The translations under genes and the position numbers were made by a program. The notes below the pieces were generated by a model, which did no database searches, had not been told where the DNA came from, and was given only the letters and a program-made list of their open reading frames with translations. This document shows, one piece after another, positions 44,337 to 56,340 of a DNA stretch of 64,000 nucleotides. Origin of the DNA: Planococcus citri (Eukaryota > Arthropoda > Insecta > Hemiptera > Pseudococcidae); the NCBI RefSeq assembly GCF_950023065.1, contig NC_088681.1:62654836-62718835 (forward strand), written 5' to 3'. The number at the start of each line of letters is the position of its first letter. Position 1 is the stretch's first letter.

Positions 44337-46052
44337 ATCGGTTTTTGTAATTCTTGGGCAATTTTCGGGAAATGAGCATAATTGTGACAACATTTTATCA
44401 AATTTTCATTATTATCAATCATTTTTATGCCAATTAGGTAAGGCAATTTTTCGTTGATTTCGGAGAATTTTATGCAATGTAAATTATTAGATTTTCAGTA
44501 AAATTTGAACATTCTTTTGTTAAAAAACTTTTTTTTATTAAACAAGAAGATTTCTGAAATGCAAAAAAAAATAATTGGAAAAGTCGAAATTACTGCAAAA
44601 ATTGATAAAAAAAATGATCAGCATTGAATGAAATTTTATAAATATGATTCAAACTGTTCTGCAAGTGTCTTTTTAACATAAGTAAAAAGGAGCAAAATTT
44701 TTTTTTTAAATTGTAAAAGTTTAAAACACAAAAAAATGGTATAATGAGATAAAATATCACTTTTTTTTTGTAAACAGTCAATGTAGGAAAATCCTAGACC
44801 AAGCCTTTCCAGATCTCAAATGAACAGCAAATGATCTTATAATAAAAATACAAAATTGAAAACATACATGAAATTCGCAAGGAGGAGGGGGGAAAGTTGT
44901 TGTTTTTTCGTCAAAAATCTGATTCCCATAGAAATCTGAAACGGGCACTTTTGAATAGAAAACAAAATAAAGTTGGGTGCATTAAGGTCAGGAGGGAAGA
45001 GGGGGTGAGGGTTAAACGTGTTTGTTTTTGGTTTTTCAAAAATTCAATTTCGGTTAGATTCGAATGGGACATCTCAATCTTTTTTTTTCTCAAAATACGA
45101 CACCAATTTTGAGAAGGAACTTCAAATTTTAGTCGCAACGAGTGGGTATATTTTTTTTTAAATTCAACTTCCTTTGAAATTTCATCAGCAATTTTTTGTT
45201 GCTATTTCAAATTCTAGCAATTTTCACCAAATTTTTAATCATTTTTTTTAAATTTCCAAAAAACCGAAAATTTTAATTTTTCGAGTCTTGATTGAGAAAA
45301 AAATCCCTTTAGGTAATGTTGAAAAATAGTACCACTTTCAAGATTAGAAACCCTTAATACGTATGATGAATGATTCGAAGTAAAAACCAAAAATAGCTCC
45401 GTGATCAGGCGACGCGGTAGCGTTGCCACCCCGCCCTCCCACGGTTTCAAGCGCGTAATGAAACGCGTTCAACCATAGGCGGCGCAACGCCAGATGGAGT
45501 TATATTCTGTAACTATTTCGTAATGCAATTTCCCCGAGTTTCAAACGCAATTTTCTCAAAAACTATGCGTTTATTCAAAAAACGCATAGATAATTTTATT
45601 CTTATTTTTCAAATACCTTTCAGAATATATAAGAATAATTTTTGTACGATAAAAATTCGCGAAGTTTCAATTAGCCATTTTTTTGTCATTTTGGCGAAAT
45701 TGTTCTTCAACACTTACTCAAAGTTTGAAGGATTGGCCGAACCAATTTTGATGAAATTTGGAATATAGCTTTGATTTGTTATCCATTACTGACTAAGGGT
45801 ATGAAATTGCAATTTTTTTGAAAATTGACCCTGCACCCCCCCTTTTTGGGCCCCAAAAATTTTCAAAATCGACCCAAAGTATCAAAAGGCACTTCTCCAC
45901 CACAAACTTGATGTTCATGCAAAAATTGAGCTTTGTAGCCCAATTACATCAAGCTTGAGTGGAGTCTAAAGATGCTGAAAAATGACAAATTTTGAAAAAA
46001 CGAGCAGTATATTTATCCAAAGTACAATCAAACCAAAGCTGGGATAGATGTA
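44337..46052. other. no gene seen
   Basis: AT-rich DNA. 45410-45510 is locally GC-rich (gcgacgcggtagcgttgcc) and 45840-45960 resembles the arm sequence of the adjacent inverted repeat (caaaaggcactt, cttgatgttcatg). Confidence 0.4.
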
Positions 46053-46280
46053 CGTACATCAAAAGGCACATCTACGATGTTCAAAGTACATTTGAACAAA
46101 ATTTCAGCGTGATTTGTGCCCTATTCGAAGCTGTAGCTTTGTCTAAAGAAACAGTAAATTTATAATACTAATTTTCGCCATTTTTGATTCTTTAGACAAA
46201 GCTACAGCTTCGAATAAAGTCCCAATCACGTTGAAATTATGTTCACATATACTTCAAACACCACAGAAGTGCCTTTTAAT
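46053..46280. repeat. imperfect inverted repeat, ~95-bp arms
   Basis: 46058-46149 and 46188-46277 are reverse complements with scattered mismatches, best at the inner ends (gaagctgtagctttgtctaaag). It may be part of a larger fold-back element spanning 45840-46500. Confidence 0.65.
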
Positions 46281-46423
46281 ATTTTCCAATTGATATGAGC
46301 TTTCATTTATGCGCAATAATAATTATTATTGCACATAAACGTTCAATATCAAAATGTCCCTTAAATTTAAAGCACAACACGTGTTGGCGGCGTTGTATGC
46401 AGTTGAAATGCGCTAAACCGTTG

Positions 46424-46500
46424 AGCAGCCTAGCGGCTGAATGATTTAAGCTTCCGCTCGCCACGCAGTAGACTCCGGTTCGAACCCCATCAGAATCAAA
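46424..46500 (+). repeat. tRNA-related sequence (SINE head or pseudo-tRNA)
   Basis: A perfect B box GGTTCGAACC at 46477-46486 lies 46 bases after an A-box-like tagcggctgaatg at 46431. Acceptor and T-stem do not pair, so this is not a functional tRNA gene. A T-rich stretch follows. Confidence 0.4.
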
Positions 46501-47415
46501 AATTTTTTTTCAATTTTTAATTTTGTAAGCTGATTTTTTCAATATGATTTTTATTTAACATGTTCAATTTTTAAAAATACATTGTAAAAAAACGTTTTTC
46601 ACTTCCTAAAGTACAAATTTTCTTTTGCCCTTGTTTTTTTTTAAAAAGTAAACATGGAAAAAATTTCATTATGCAAATTTATTTAAAACAAACAAGATAC
46701 ATTTTTTCACCTGAAAAAACATGGTTTTTTTTACTTCTTGAAATGACGTTTTGCTTTACTTTGTTCAGGTTTGTTTGGTTCTCATTTTCAAAATTTAAAT
46801 TTTTAAAAAGTTGACATTTAAATTCCAAAATTTTGAAGCCAAAAAATGGAACCTGAAAAACACATCGTTTTTCACCTCTTGAATTTTTGAACGTTTTTTC
46901 ACTCGCATCACTCAGTTATTTTTTCTATCCTTTTCCTAAACTAAAAAATTCCATTTTGAAACTTCAAAAAATTCAAAAAGGAAAATATTTTTTAATAGGT
47001 ATTTTTATCAATTATTGGTAAACTTGTCATTTCATCTCTCATTTCATTTTAGAAATTTATATTCGCTATTTGTCATTTTATTTGACAAAATTGAAAGTCT
47101 TTTTTTACTGATCGGCGAATTTTTGGTCAACCCCTTCTCCCATCACCCTTGAAAACCCACTGTTTTTATTCCAGTCAGTTTAATGACAAATGTCCAGTAA
47201 TCTGTCCACTCTCTGCATGCTCCTGCCACCAATGCTATTTTCATTTATTAGATTGAACACTTCATCACAATAATATAGAAAAAAAAGTACTGATATCCTC
47301 CAAAAAAACTCTTCAAAAAAGAATTACACCTCGCCCTCTCCACGATTCCTAATGAACCTACTCCATGAACAAAAATTAAAAATTTCAGTAAGAAAATGTT
47401 ATGATATCATGGTGG
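46501..47415. other. AT-rich DNA, no gene seen
   Basis: Homopolymer runs and short chance ORFs only. Confidence 0.4.
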
Positions 47416-47655
47416 AATCCGCCCCTAAGAAAAACAACCTACCACTTCACCATTTATTGTATAAGACAATCTATGAAACAGCTAATGAGCCAAAAATTTG
47501 GGCGGACAGATCCCTCAAATAAGTTTAGTAATCTAACTTGACTCTGGAGTGTGGAAGATTTGTCAGCCCCCAAATTTTTGGCTCATTAGCTGTTTCATAG
47601 ATTGTCTTATACAATAAATGGTGAAGTGGTAGGTTGTTTTTCTTAGGGGCGGATT
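47416..47655. mobile_element. 240-bp hairpin MITE with ~86-bp perfect arms
   Basis: aatccgcccctaag...aaatttggg (47416-47503) is matched by its reverse complement at 47567-47655 with essentially no mismatches. The spacer is about 60 bp. The near-perfect arms suggest recent insertion or arm conversion. No clear flanking duplication was seen. Confidence 0.8.
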
Positions 47656-49330
47656 AAAATTTCGAAACACTTTGTACCTTTACAAATGATACTTTTATTA
47701 TCGCGTAATTTACGGAGGAAAAAGCATCCAAAAGAATCGAGATCATTCGACGATCATCGTTAACCGCTTCGCGAGAGGAGCAAGAATTGGAGAAAAATAT
47801 GATACTATGTCGTATAATATACTCTTAAATTTAGTAAATTCGACATCCCGTAGCGGAAGTATATGGCCGAGATAGATGTGCAAGATTTCCGGCCTTGCAG
47901 ATTGAGTTTTAGTAATGAAATATTTTTCAGGCTGCTCGCGAATAGCTCGATGGCGCCCTTTTCTTACTCGTATTCTTGAAAAACGCTAACAAATCGTTCG
48001 AGTCGTTTCGTCTTAGTAGGCGATTTTTTTTATTCGCCGCAAATGAAAGGAAAAACACGGCGATGAGATGATGAAAAAGGCGAATACGCGAAGAAAAGAC
48101 ACAAAAATGTACCGGCTAAAGAGACGTTCCATAAGGAGTATAATACATAATAAAGATGACGATTCGTTAATAAATTTATAAGAGGTCGTATTTTTTTTCG
48201 TCTTTTCACACTTTTTCGTCGCATCAACGACCAAGTTCAAAAGCTCAAGAATTTCTTTCTCTTTTTTCTTTTCTTGCTCGTATCTATACAAACATACGGA
48301 TATTAGAGAATCGCAGCTCGAGTAGAAAGGAGAAAGAGGGAAGGTTGGAAAAAGGGCACGAAGTTGAAAAGATATAGATATTAACGTTAACGTCGAGTAT
48401 ACAGCAGACAAACCTCTTGTTATTACTTTAGACGAGATAGACTGTTTGAGGAATAGATGGGGTGACGAGCAGAGAAAGAGACGGAGACGAAATGATACTT
48501 GGGCGTTCAGAAGAGAGGCTCGTCGACGTATTAAGACAATGAAAATTGGTAATTTTTTCGCCGGTCGCGTCGACGTCGACGACGTCATCGTCGCCCATCA
48601 TAATTCGAAAAACAGAAGCAGAAAGAGAGAACGAGACCGTGTAACCAGACTTGAGGGCATCGTTTATCATTTTTTCGAATATAGCTTTGTACGAATCGCA
48701 CGAACCAACGCCAGGCGACTATAACAGGAGCAGGAGCGATTTGAGAGAGTAAGTAGAGGATGAGGCAGATAGGACGACCATGACGATACGAAACGATGAA
48801 AGAATTAAACGCGATTATTGTATTTGATAAATGATACCGCAGTAACTCCGAGCCCGACATAACGATAGTAAAACGGACAACAACGGATAGTGACAGATTT
48901 TTCTTCCATCTTTCTCCATTTTTACGTTTAAAAGGCACGTGAGAAAGGAAGAAAGAAAAGCAGAAAAGGCAGGCAGCAGGGATGAGCCAGATATACGCTT
49001 TCGTGTAGTGATGGCTGCTCAACACGCGACAACGATAAGCATTCGGCATCGTTTGACCGGTGAAAAATGAATACGGTACATGGTTTTCGCGTTTGAACGA
49101 TATTTCTTGCGTATAAGGCTAATGCTCTGCTCCTTTCGAGCTACCATGTTCATTTGTACGACTACACGATGATGACGACGACGACGACGACGATATGTGT
49201 ACCAGTAATGATTTCATTAGAGATGAAACGAAATTAAGGCGAGCTTAATTAATTACAAAATGGACCTTTAGCCAACGGCCGTCGTAGGTACGCTTCCTCG
49301 TACCGTCATCGTCGTCGTCAGTCTCTTTTT
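47656..49330. other. CpG-bearing island with CGA/GAC triplet runs
   Basis: Includes a (GAC)n microsatellite at about 49168-49194 and a cgtcgacgtcgacgacgtc run near 48570. The 191-codon minus-strand ORF (48013-48588) lacks domains. Possibly promoter or first-exon territory of a host gene. Confidence 0.35.
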
Positions 49331-50302
49331 TGCTCATTGATAAATAAGGTACGAGTAGGTAGGTAGGGTATACAGTGGGTAATCTAGAGATACTCTCACA
49401 CGCTAGCTTTTCTCTTATTAAGTGTTACGTTATCCAAAGGTATCATATGTGTCAATAGATGAGACGTGTTTCGCAGTTGGTGAAAAGGTTGGGTAGGATG
49501 TTATTCCGCGTACAGGTTGTTCAGAAATTTTTGTCTGCATTGTACCTGCTTTCTCACAAGATATTTAATGTTGATATAATTGTTGATTTATCGAGACTTT
49601 TTTGACAATTTTCAGCAACAAAATAAGAACTTTTGCAATTTCTGGCCAAAAAAAAAACTGATTTTTGGCCAAATCAAACAAGATTAAGTAGTACAATTTT
49701 AACAAAAAGAATGGGTCTTCTCATTTCTTGCATTTTCTGGGAAAAAACGAGGCTTTGAAACAATTAGTATTACGAAAAGAAGTAAAATTTGGAAATTATT
49801 TGCAAAAAGAACAGCTTATTTTTGGAAACTTTGTTACAAAGAGAGAAGTTTTTTACAATTATTTTTGGCAAAAAGAAATTTGACATGAAATTTCAACAAA
49901 AATCAAGACTTTTTGTGAATTATTGGAGGAAAAATTAAACTTTTTGGTATCTAATTTCTGGAAAATAAGTACCCTAAAGTGAGATTTTTGGATATTTTTT
50001 TGAAAAAAAAATTGAGTAGTAAAAATATAACAATTTTTTGATTAAACTCAGCGATACTTTTCAGTTGCTAAAAAGCTAAAACTTTCGGAATTTATAGGGA
50101 AGACTTTTGGACAATTTTTCGCAAAAAACTGAGAATTTTTCGGCAATAAAAATAAAGACTGACAATTTTTGGCAAAGACAGAAACTGACAATTTTAGTAA
50201 AAAGCGCAAAGAAGGAGGGTCATCATGGGCATTTTCGTGCCCCTCGCTACTTCGAGACTTGAATGGCCTTTTCTTATAGGGGATGGTCCCTATTAATAAT
50301 AT
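49331..50302. repeat. degenerate 'gacaatttttggcaaaaa' tandem DNA
   Basis: 49590-50210 has irregular ~35-45-bp units of the family seen at 52.6-54.6 kb. 49331-49590 is unassigned. Confidence 0.55.
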
Positions 50303-50308
50303 CGGGTG

Positions 50309-51873
50309 GGTCATTCCATGTCAACTCAACCAACGTTTTTGGGTCATGTCCTTCGATTTCGCACAAATTTTTATTACTATATCTACCCACCCAGTAAGTA
50401 AGAAAGCCGGTGGGGGGCTTCCATTATTTTCACATTGTCTCGAGGTACTCAACTTTAGCAGCCCATTCCTCCAAAACTATGATACTTTGATCAAAACTGA
50501 TTTCACAGTTCAAAAGGGCATTGAATTTTAAACTTTTTAGGTATTTTGAAATTTTCAAAAATTGAAAGTTGAACTTCCAATTTGAAAGTTCAAATTTCAA
50601 AATGGCGCTGTAAGTGGGAGCTACCATTTAAAATTTTGAAAAAATTTCCATAGATGTACATTTTGATACTTTCTCGAAATATTTGGGTTTCGAGATGGCA
50701 CTCGTTGACGGAAGGGGAGCACCCCCACATCCAATTTTGGGTGAAACTTTCAAAAAAAAATATGGGGCATGTGACATATCGAATTCTATGTTTTCGGTAA
50801 CGCTGAACACGAATATGACGTCAAATTTTTGATAAGAGCCCATCCACGGCCCCCAGCACCTCCTCAAAGGGGGTAAAAGTTCAAAAAAGCGTTTTGTTCG
50901 TGTGACACATGGAATAGTATGTTTTTGGTGACGCTGAACACGAATATGACGTCAGATTTGTGATTGGACCCGTCCACGGCCCCCAGCACCTCTCCAAAGG
51001 GGGTGACCCTCCCATAAATGGTTACATTCGTGTGACACATGCAATAGTATATTTTCGATATCGCTGAACACGAATATTGCCTTAGTTTTTCGAATCGACT
51101 TCACCCATGGCCCCCAGAACCTCCCCCAATAGGTAAAAGTCCAAAAAAATTGTTGGGGGCCGTGGATGGGTCCAATCACAAATCTGACGTCATATTCGTG
51201 TTCAGCGTCACCAAAAACATACTATTCCATGTGTCACACGAACAAAACGCTTTTTTGAACTTTTACCCCCTTTGAGGAGGACCTAGGGGCCGTGGATGGG
51301 GTTCAATCAAAAATCTGACGTCATATTCGTGTTCAGCGTCGCCAAAAACATAGAATTCGATATATCACATGTCCCAGATTTTTTTTGAAAGTTTCACCCA
51401 AAATTGGAGGTGGAGGTGCTCCCTCTCCGTCAACGAGTGCCATCTCGAAACCCAAATATTTCGAGAAAGTATCAAAATGTACATCTATGGAAATTTTTTC
51501 AAAATTTTAAATGGTAGTTCCCACTTACAGCGCCATTTTGAAATTTGAACTTTCAAATTGAAAATTCAACTTTCAACTTTTGAAAATTTCAAAATACTTA
51601 AAAAGTTCAAAATTTAATGCCCTTTCGAACTGTGAAATCAGTTTTGATCAAAGTATCATAGTTTTGGAGGAATGGGCTGCTAAAGTTGAGCACCTCGAGA
51701 CAATGTGGAAATAATGGAAGCCCCCCCACCCGCCCCCTGAGGGGGCTGGGACCAAACTGATTGCGGCTTTCTTACTTACTGGGTGGGTAGATGTTGTAAA
51801 AACAATTTGAGCGAAATCGAAAGACATGACTTTCAAAATCGCCTTTTTTTGGTTGAGTTGACATGGAATGACC
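50309..51873. mobile_element. 1.57-kb palindromic (fold-back) element with 6-bp flanking duplication
   Basis: The ends are inverted repeats starting GGTCATTCCATGTCAACTC, flanked by CGGGTG on both sides (50303-50308, 51874-51879). Arms of roughly 750 bp are reverse complements about a centre near 51110. They contain repeated modules: 'gacgctgaacacgaatatgacgtc' and 'tgacacatggaatagtatg' alternating with G/C-rich 'ccacggcccccagcacctc'. No transposase. The word acgctgaacacgaat is also in the 9476-11890 element. Confidence 0.85.
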
Positions 51874-51879
51874 CGGGTG

Positions 51880-52590
51880 ATATTTTCCCAGGGGAACCCA
51901 TAGGGGGGCTGTGGGGTGGCCCCAAAGTCGAAAATTTCAAAAAAATTTAGAACCACTGCTCGAAAATGTAAAAAATTAAAAGTAGCGAATATATGTTGCT
52001 TTAACCCTTTGGAGGTTCTCTAGGTTTTCGGGTTAGAAAATTGAAGTGCCTTAATGAGTGTGATAGGGTACATTGCCCAATTGGCCAAACCACAAAAAAG
52101 TCGAGCTTTTGATGAAAAGTTTTATTGGAAAATGAAAGTTTCCAAAAAACACAAATGTGACATTTCCGAAAAAATTGAATATGTGCAGAATTTTTTTTTG
52201 AAAAAATGAACCAAAAACATGTGTCAAAAACATTGAACAAAAGCACTCTTTCAAAAAATAAAATAAAAATTGAATTGGAAAAAAATAAAAAAACAAGGTT
52301 GAAAAAAAGTCATCTGGCAGTTCACAAATTCAGCGAGAATCAAATCTTGTTGGCAAAAATGCCTTTGTTTAAAGCATGAAGAGAAGAAAAATCTATGCCG
52401 CTATACTTACTCAAATAGAGGGAGGGAGAGGTTAATTAGGAAGAGAAAAGGTTTTAGATAAATTCAAGCCAAATTTTTCTGGGCTAAAAGCGTTTCCATT
52501 TCAAAAATATCTACCTAACGAGAAAACAATATGAAAAAAAATGCATGGAAATTACGAAGATTGATTGAGAAAATGATAAAAGCAATTTCT
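51880..52590. other. no gene seen
   Basis: AT-rich DNA. The 81-codon minus-strand ORFs are Phe-rich products of A runs. Confidence 0.4.
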
Positions 52591-54650
52591 GTTTCTGCGA
52601 ATTTTGGCAAAAAAAATACTTTCTGACAATGCTGAAAAAAACAGGAACTTAATGACAAACATTAGGCATTTTTTGACAATTTCATCGAAAAAAAAACCTT
52701 GTTTGGTAGTTTCGGCGAAAAACTGTAGGACTTTTTATAAAATTTCGATCAGAATAAAGTATTTTTTGACAACTTTTACACAAAACGAATCTTTTTGACA
52801 ATTTTGGCAGAAAGCAAAACTTTTTTGACAATATGAGGAAGGATTTTTTTCACAATTTTGACATGCAAATGGAGACTCTACAAAAACCGTGTCTTTTTCG
52901 AAAATTTTGGCGAAAAAACTCGAATTTTTTGGCAATTTTGTCTGAATTGGACCTCTATTTTTTAATTTAGGAAAAAGCAGAACTGCTTTGCACTTTTTAT
53001 TTCTGTCAGGAAAAAAAACTCTATTCAGCAATTTTGGAAAAAACGGGCCTACTTGGACAGCTAGCGAGCTATTTTGGCCAAAAATTAGAACTTTTTACAA
53101 TTCTGGTAAAAAAATGAAACCTACGTAGTACGTACTCATTTTTTCAAAGTGAGAAATGACTCAAATTAATTTTTTTTCCAAGTACATATTTTGTGCAATC
53201 TACATGGTGCTTAGCTGCTTACTCTTTCAAAGAAATTATTTTTTCTGATTTCTAAATTTTTTCAATTTTCCAGACCTTTTGAATATATCAACTGCACTCA
53301 AGTGATATGGTGGGGTGAGGAAGGGGGTTGGGTTCGAATTTTTCTAAACCTTTGGAGTGACGACGACGAGTGAATATTACAAAGTGTTTAACAAAGAAGA
53401 CCACATGCTATAGGACGACATAAGCAGGATTCCTAGCTGGAGATTTCTTCAATTATTATTGTTTCAATCTAACGAAGAGGAGAGTTTAAATTTATTCTAA
53501 TCAAAATGTTTTCATTTTCAAAGAGTACCTACCAGAAAACTTGAATTTTTTTCACCTTCGAAATTCTAGAAAACCCAAGTAGAAAACAGCATTATTTGGT
53601 AGATATAATTTTTACAAAAAATGAGATGTCTTATTTGGCATTTTTGAAAAAATAAAAAAAAATAAAAAACATGAAGAAACAAACCCAATACCTTTTGAAT
53701 TTTCGATTTTGGCAAACAATATGAGACTTTATCACAACATTGACAAAAAAAAACCAGGATGTTTTTGCAAAATTCTGGATAATATTCGAAATTTTTTACA
53801 ATTTTAGCAAAGTAGAAACTTTCTGACTAAAAACCGGTCTTTTTATGGCAATTTTCGTAAAAATCAAAGCTTCTTTGATGTTTTGGCGTAAAGCAAGAAT
53901 TTTTCAAAGAAATTTTAGCAAAAATTACGACTATTTGACAATTTTATCAAAAAATATCTTTCTGGCCATTTCGACGAGACCTTTCAGACAATTTCAGCAA
54001 AAACGTGACGTTCTATAAGTAAGTAGTTTTAGAAGAAATTGGAACACTTTCAGACAATTTTTAGCAAAAAATGAAACTTTCTGACAATTATTTGGACAAA
54101 AAAAGAAACTTTTTGACAATTTTTAGAAAATTTTGAAAACTTTGGCACAATAAATTAGGCTTAGGACTTTTTGACAATTTTTTAAAAAAAAGTAACTTTT
54201 CATCAATTTTGATACAGTTAGATTTTTTGAAGATTCTGACATAAGAACGGGGCCATTTGGTCATTTTTAGGGAAAAACGCGAATTTTTGACAATTTTTGC
54301 AAAACATGAAACTTTCTGACAATTTTTACAAAAAACAAGAATTTTTTGACAATTTGGCACAAATTAGAACATTATTGACCATTCTACAAAAAAAAAGTAA
54401 TTTTTTGTCAATTTCGACATAAATTGGATTTTTTGAAAGTTCTGACATAAAAACGAGACCTTTTGGCCATTTTGAGAGAAAAATCACGAATTTTTGACAA
54501 TTTTGACAGAACATGGAACTTTTTTTAGGCAATTTAGGCAAAAAACGACATATTTTTTTGGAAATGTTGGTAAAAAAAACATAACTTTTTTAAGCAATTT
54601 TGTCAAGAAACGGGACTTTGGTTTGTAAATTTGGAAAAAACAAGACTTCA
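52591..54650. repeat. long degenerate tandem array, unit like ACTTTTTGACAATTTTGGCA
   Basis: About 2 kb of units 30-45 bp long: 'gactttttgacaattttggcaaaaaa' with variable A-rich linkers, interrupted at 53130-53580 by unrelated sequence. On the minus strand it yields repeated CQNCQK peptides, which are repeat products. Scattered units elsewhere (9120, 16640, 23200, 49590) suggest a widespread low-complexity family. Confidence 0.75.
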
Positions 54651-56039
54651 ACAACAGCGGAATTAGCTCGACTAATTAATTAGACATTCTGGTCTTTTTT
54701 ATTCTCTTCGAATCAAATGAAAATAGCATTTTCCCAGGACCTTTCTCTTATTACATGGAAAATTAACAATTTCTCTTCGTTTTCCATCCATTTTCTCAAC
54801 TTTCTGCACAATCCACGTTAGAAAAAAACAACCTAACAATTACGCGAAAAAATTCGCCAATTTCCACCACCTGTATTAAAAAAATGAAAGAAAAACCAAT
54901 TCAAACCGAGCGGAACAGCTAAACCTGTCACATTATCGATCAAATTCGATATCAGCGAGATCCCTTTCAAGTCGTATAGGGCCTCTGAGGGTCGTCAGGT
55001 CGACCAGTCGTTCAACCAGTCTGAGTAAAAATTAGATAAAAACGATGGAAACCGATTCGATATTGTACAACAACACCGCATACATACTTTCGTGCAACTT
55101 GGCTTGGTTGGCATATTAGTACATAGGTAACATTTGCATTGGAAAAAAAAAGCAAAGAGGAAAAAAAACCACTGCCACACACGCATACCTTATCTACGTC
55201 AAAGACTTCTTACGTAACTCATATTCACTAGAAAATATCTATCTATATCCCTTCTTCGAAAATTATGCACCAACCACTGCGTTGACCAGAGCCGGACATC
55301 TGTTCCTTACCTACACGAGTACGAGTAGTTACACATATTATAACACGTTCTTCAAACTCTAATATCATACAGAATTCGAGGTTTTCCTCTCCCTTCACCC
55401 CTCCTTCCATCTGTTTCCTCTCACGTGTGATAATTTTGGAAACATTTATCGCCCTTGGAATCAACTAAGTAACTGTCTGGTAAATGGTAGCCCATCTTGG
55501 AACGCCACCACGGTCAGGAGGCCATCAGGTATCCTTGACTTAGGAAGAACACGTCATAGAGATATCTCTATCCTTTCACACATCGTTGCACTTATCGCAC
55601 CAGGTAATCAAATTTTACCTACCAAAAAAAAATAGAACCAGCGAGAAAATAGTATCTGTATCAAGTAAGTAGGTACTTGTTGATCAGAAAAAAATTTCCA
55701 CTCGTTGGTTCGTAAATCAAATTAAAAAATTTACGCTCATTTCTGCGCGAATATTTCACATTCACCCTTAATTATTAACACTGAACAACTCGAGTCTCGA
55801 AGGCTTCATTAATCAAAGCCCGTATATAACGATACAGTTTTTCAAATTCACACCCCACCATACCTCACCTACACCGAATAAATTTCTTTATCAAAATTCG
55901 TTCCAGTTTCGAGGTAATTTTTCTCTTAAAATTCACGTCAAAGTGATAAGAAAAACTGGGTCAAAAACGCCACCATTCAAGGGGAACCCAAAACCTTACA
56001 CATTACACAATTCACACAACGAAACTCACCTGGTCCCAA
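54651..56039. other. no gene supported
   Basis: Mixed-complexity DNA. Weak minus-strand splice-like pairs (donor GTAAGG near 55315, donor GTATGC near 55188) lack convincing acceptors. Confidence 0.35.
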
Positions 56040-56340
56040 AAAAAGCTCCAATCCAGAAAAGAGCAGAAAAAAACACTCCCGAAAATCCACAACGTACACA
56101 ATTTGAGAATTTCTTCGCGAAAAATTTTCAACCGAGGAGGAAAAATTTTTTCCAAAAAGTCGAACTTTTGATAAAAAATTTCTTGGAAAAATATCAACGA
56201 GCCTTCGTCACGCCGGTCGAACTATCGTGCGAATACTGATAAAGACAGGAAAAAAAACTAGAGGAACACAGTGTTGAAAAAGCACACAACCAGCACACGC
56301 GATAAGCGAGCCGAAAATTACACGTTGAACTGAAAAGTTG
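56040..56340 (-). other. candidate host first exon ending at a strong donor
   Basis: The minus-strand donor ACCAG|GTGAGTTTC has its last exon base at 56040 and is near consensus. Upstream there is no good acceptor for several hundred bases, and the DNA passes into a CpG-bearing island (56200-57700), as expected for a first exon. It could serve the same minus-strand gene as the exon candidates at 31696 and 13752, but nothing links them directly. The 5' limit given is arbitrary. Confidence 0.25.

Noticed and set aside
46424..46500. tRNA gene
   Set aside because: B box is good but acceptor and T stems do not pair.
48013..48588. 191-codon minus-strand ORF, with true ATG
   Set aside because: Ser/Leu/Ile-rich with no domain, in triplet-repeat-bearing DNA with competing ORFs on both strands; probably chance.
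52390..52420. Minus-strand donor TTTGA|GTAAGTATA
   Set aside because: No acceptor AG in the pyrimidine-rich sequence upstream, so no exon can be defined.
54326..54541. Repeated CQNCQK peptides resembling a Cys-rich motif
   Set aside because: Arises from the TTTGACAATTTTGGCA tandem array read on the minus strand.
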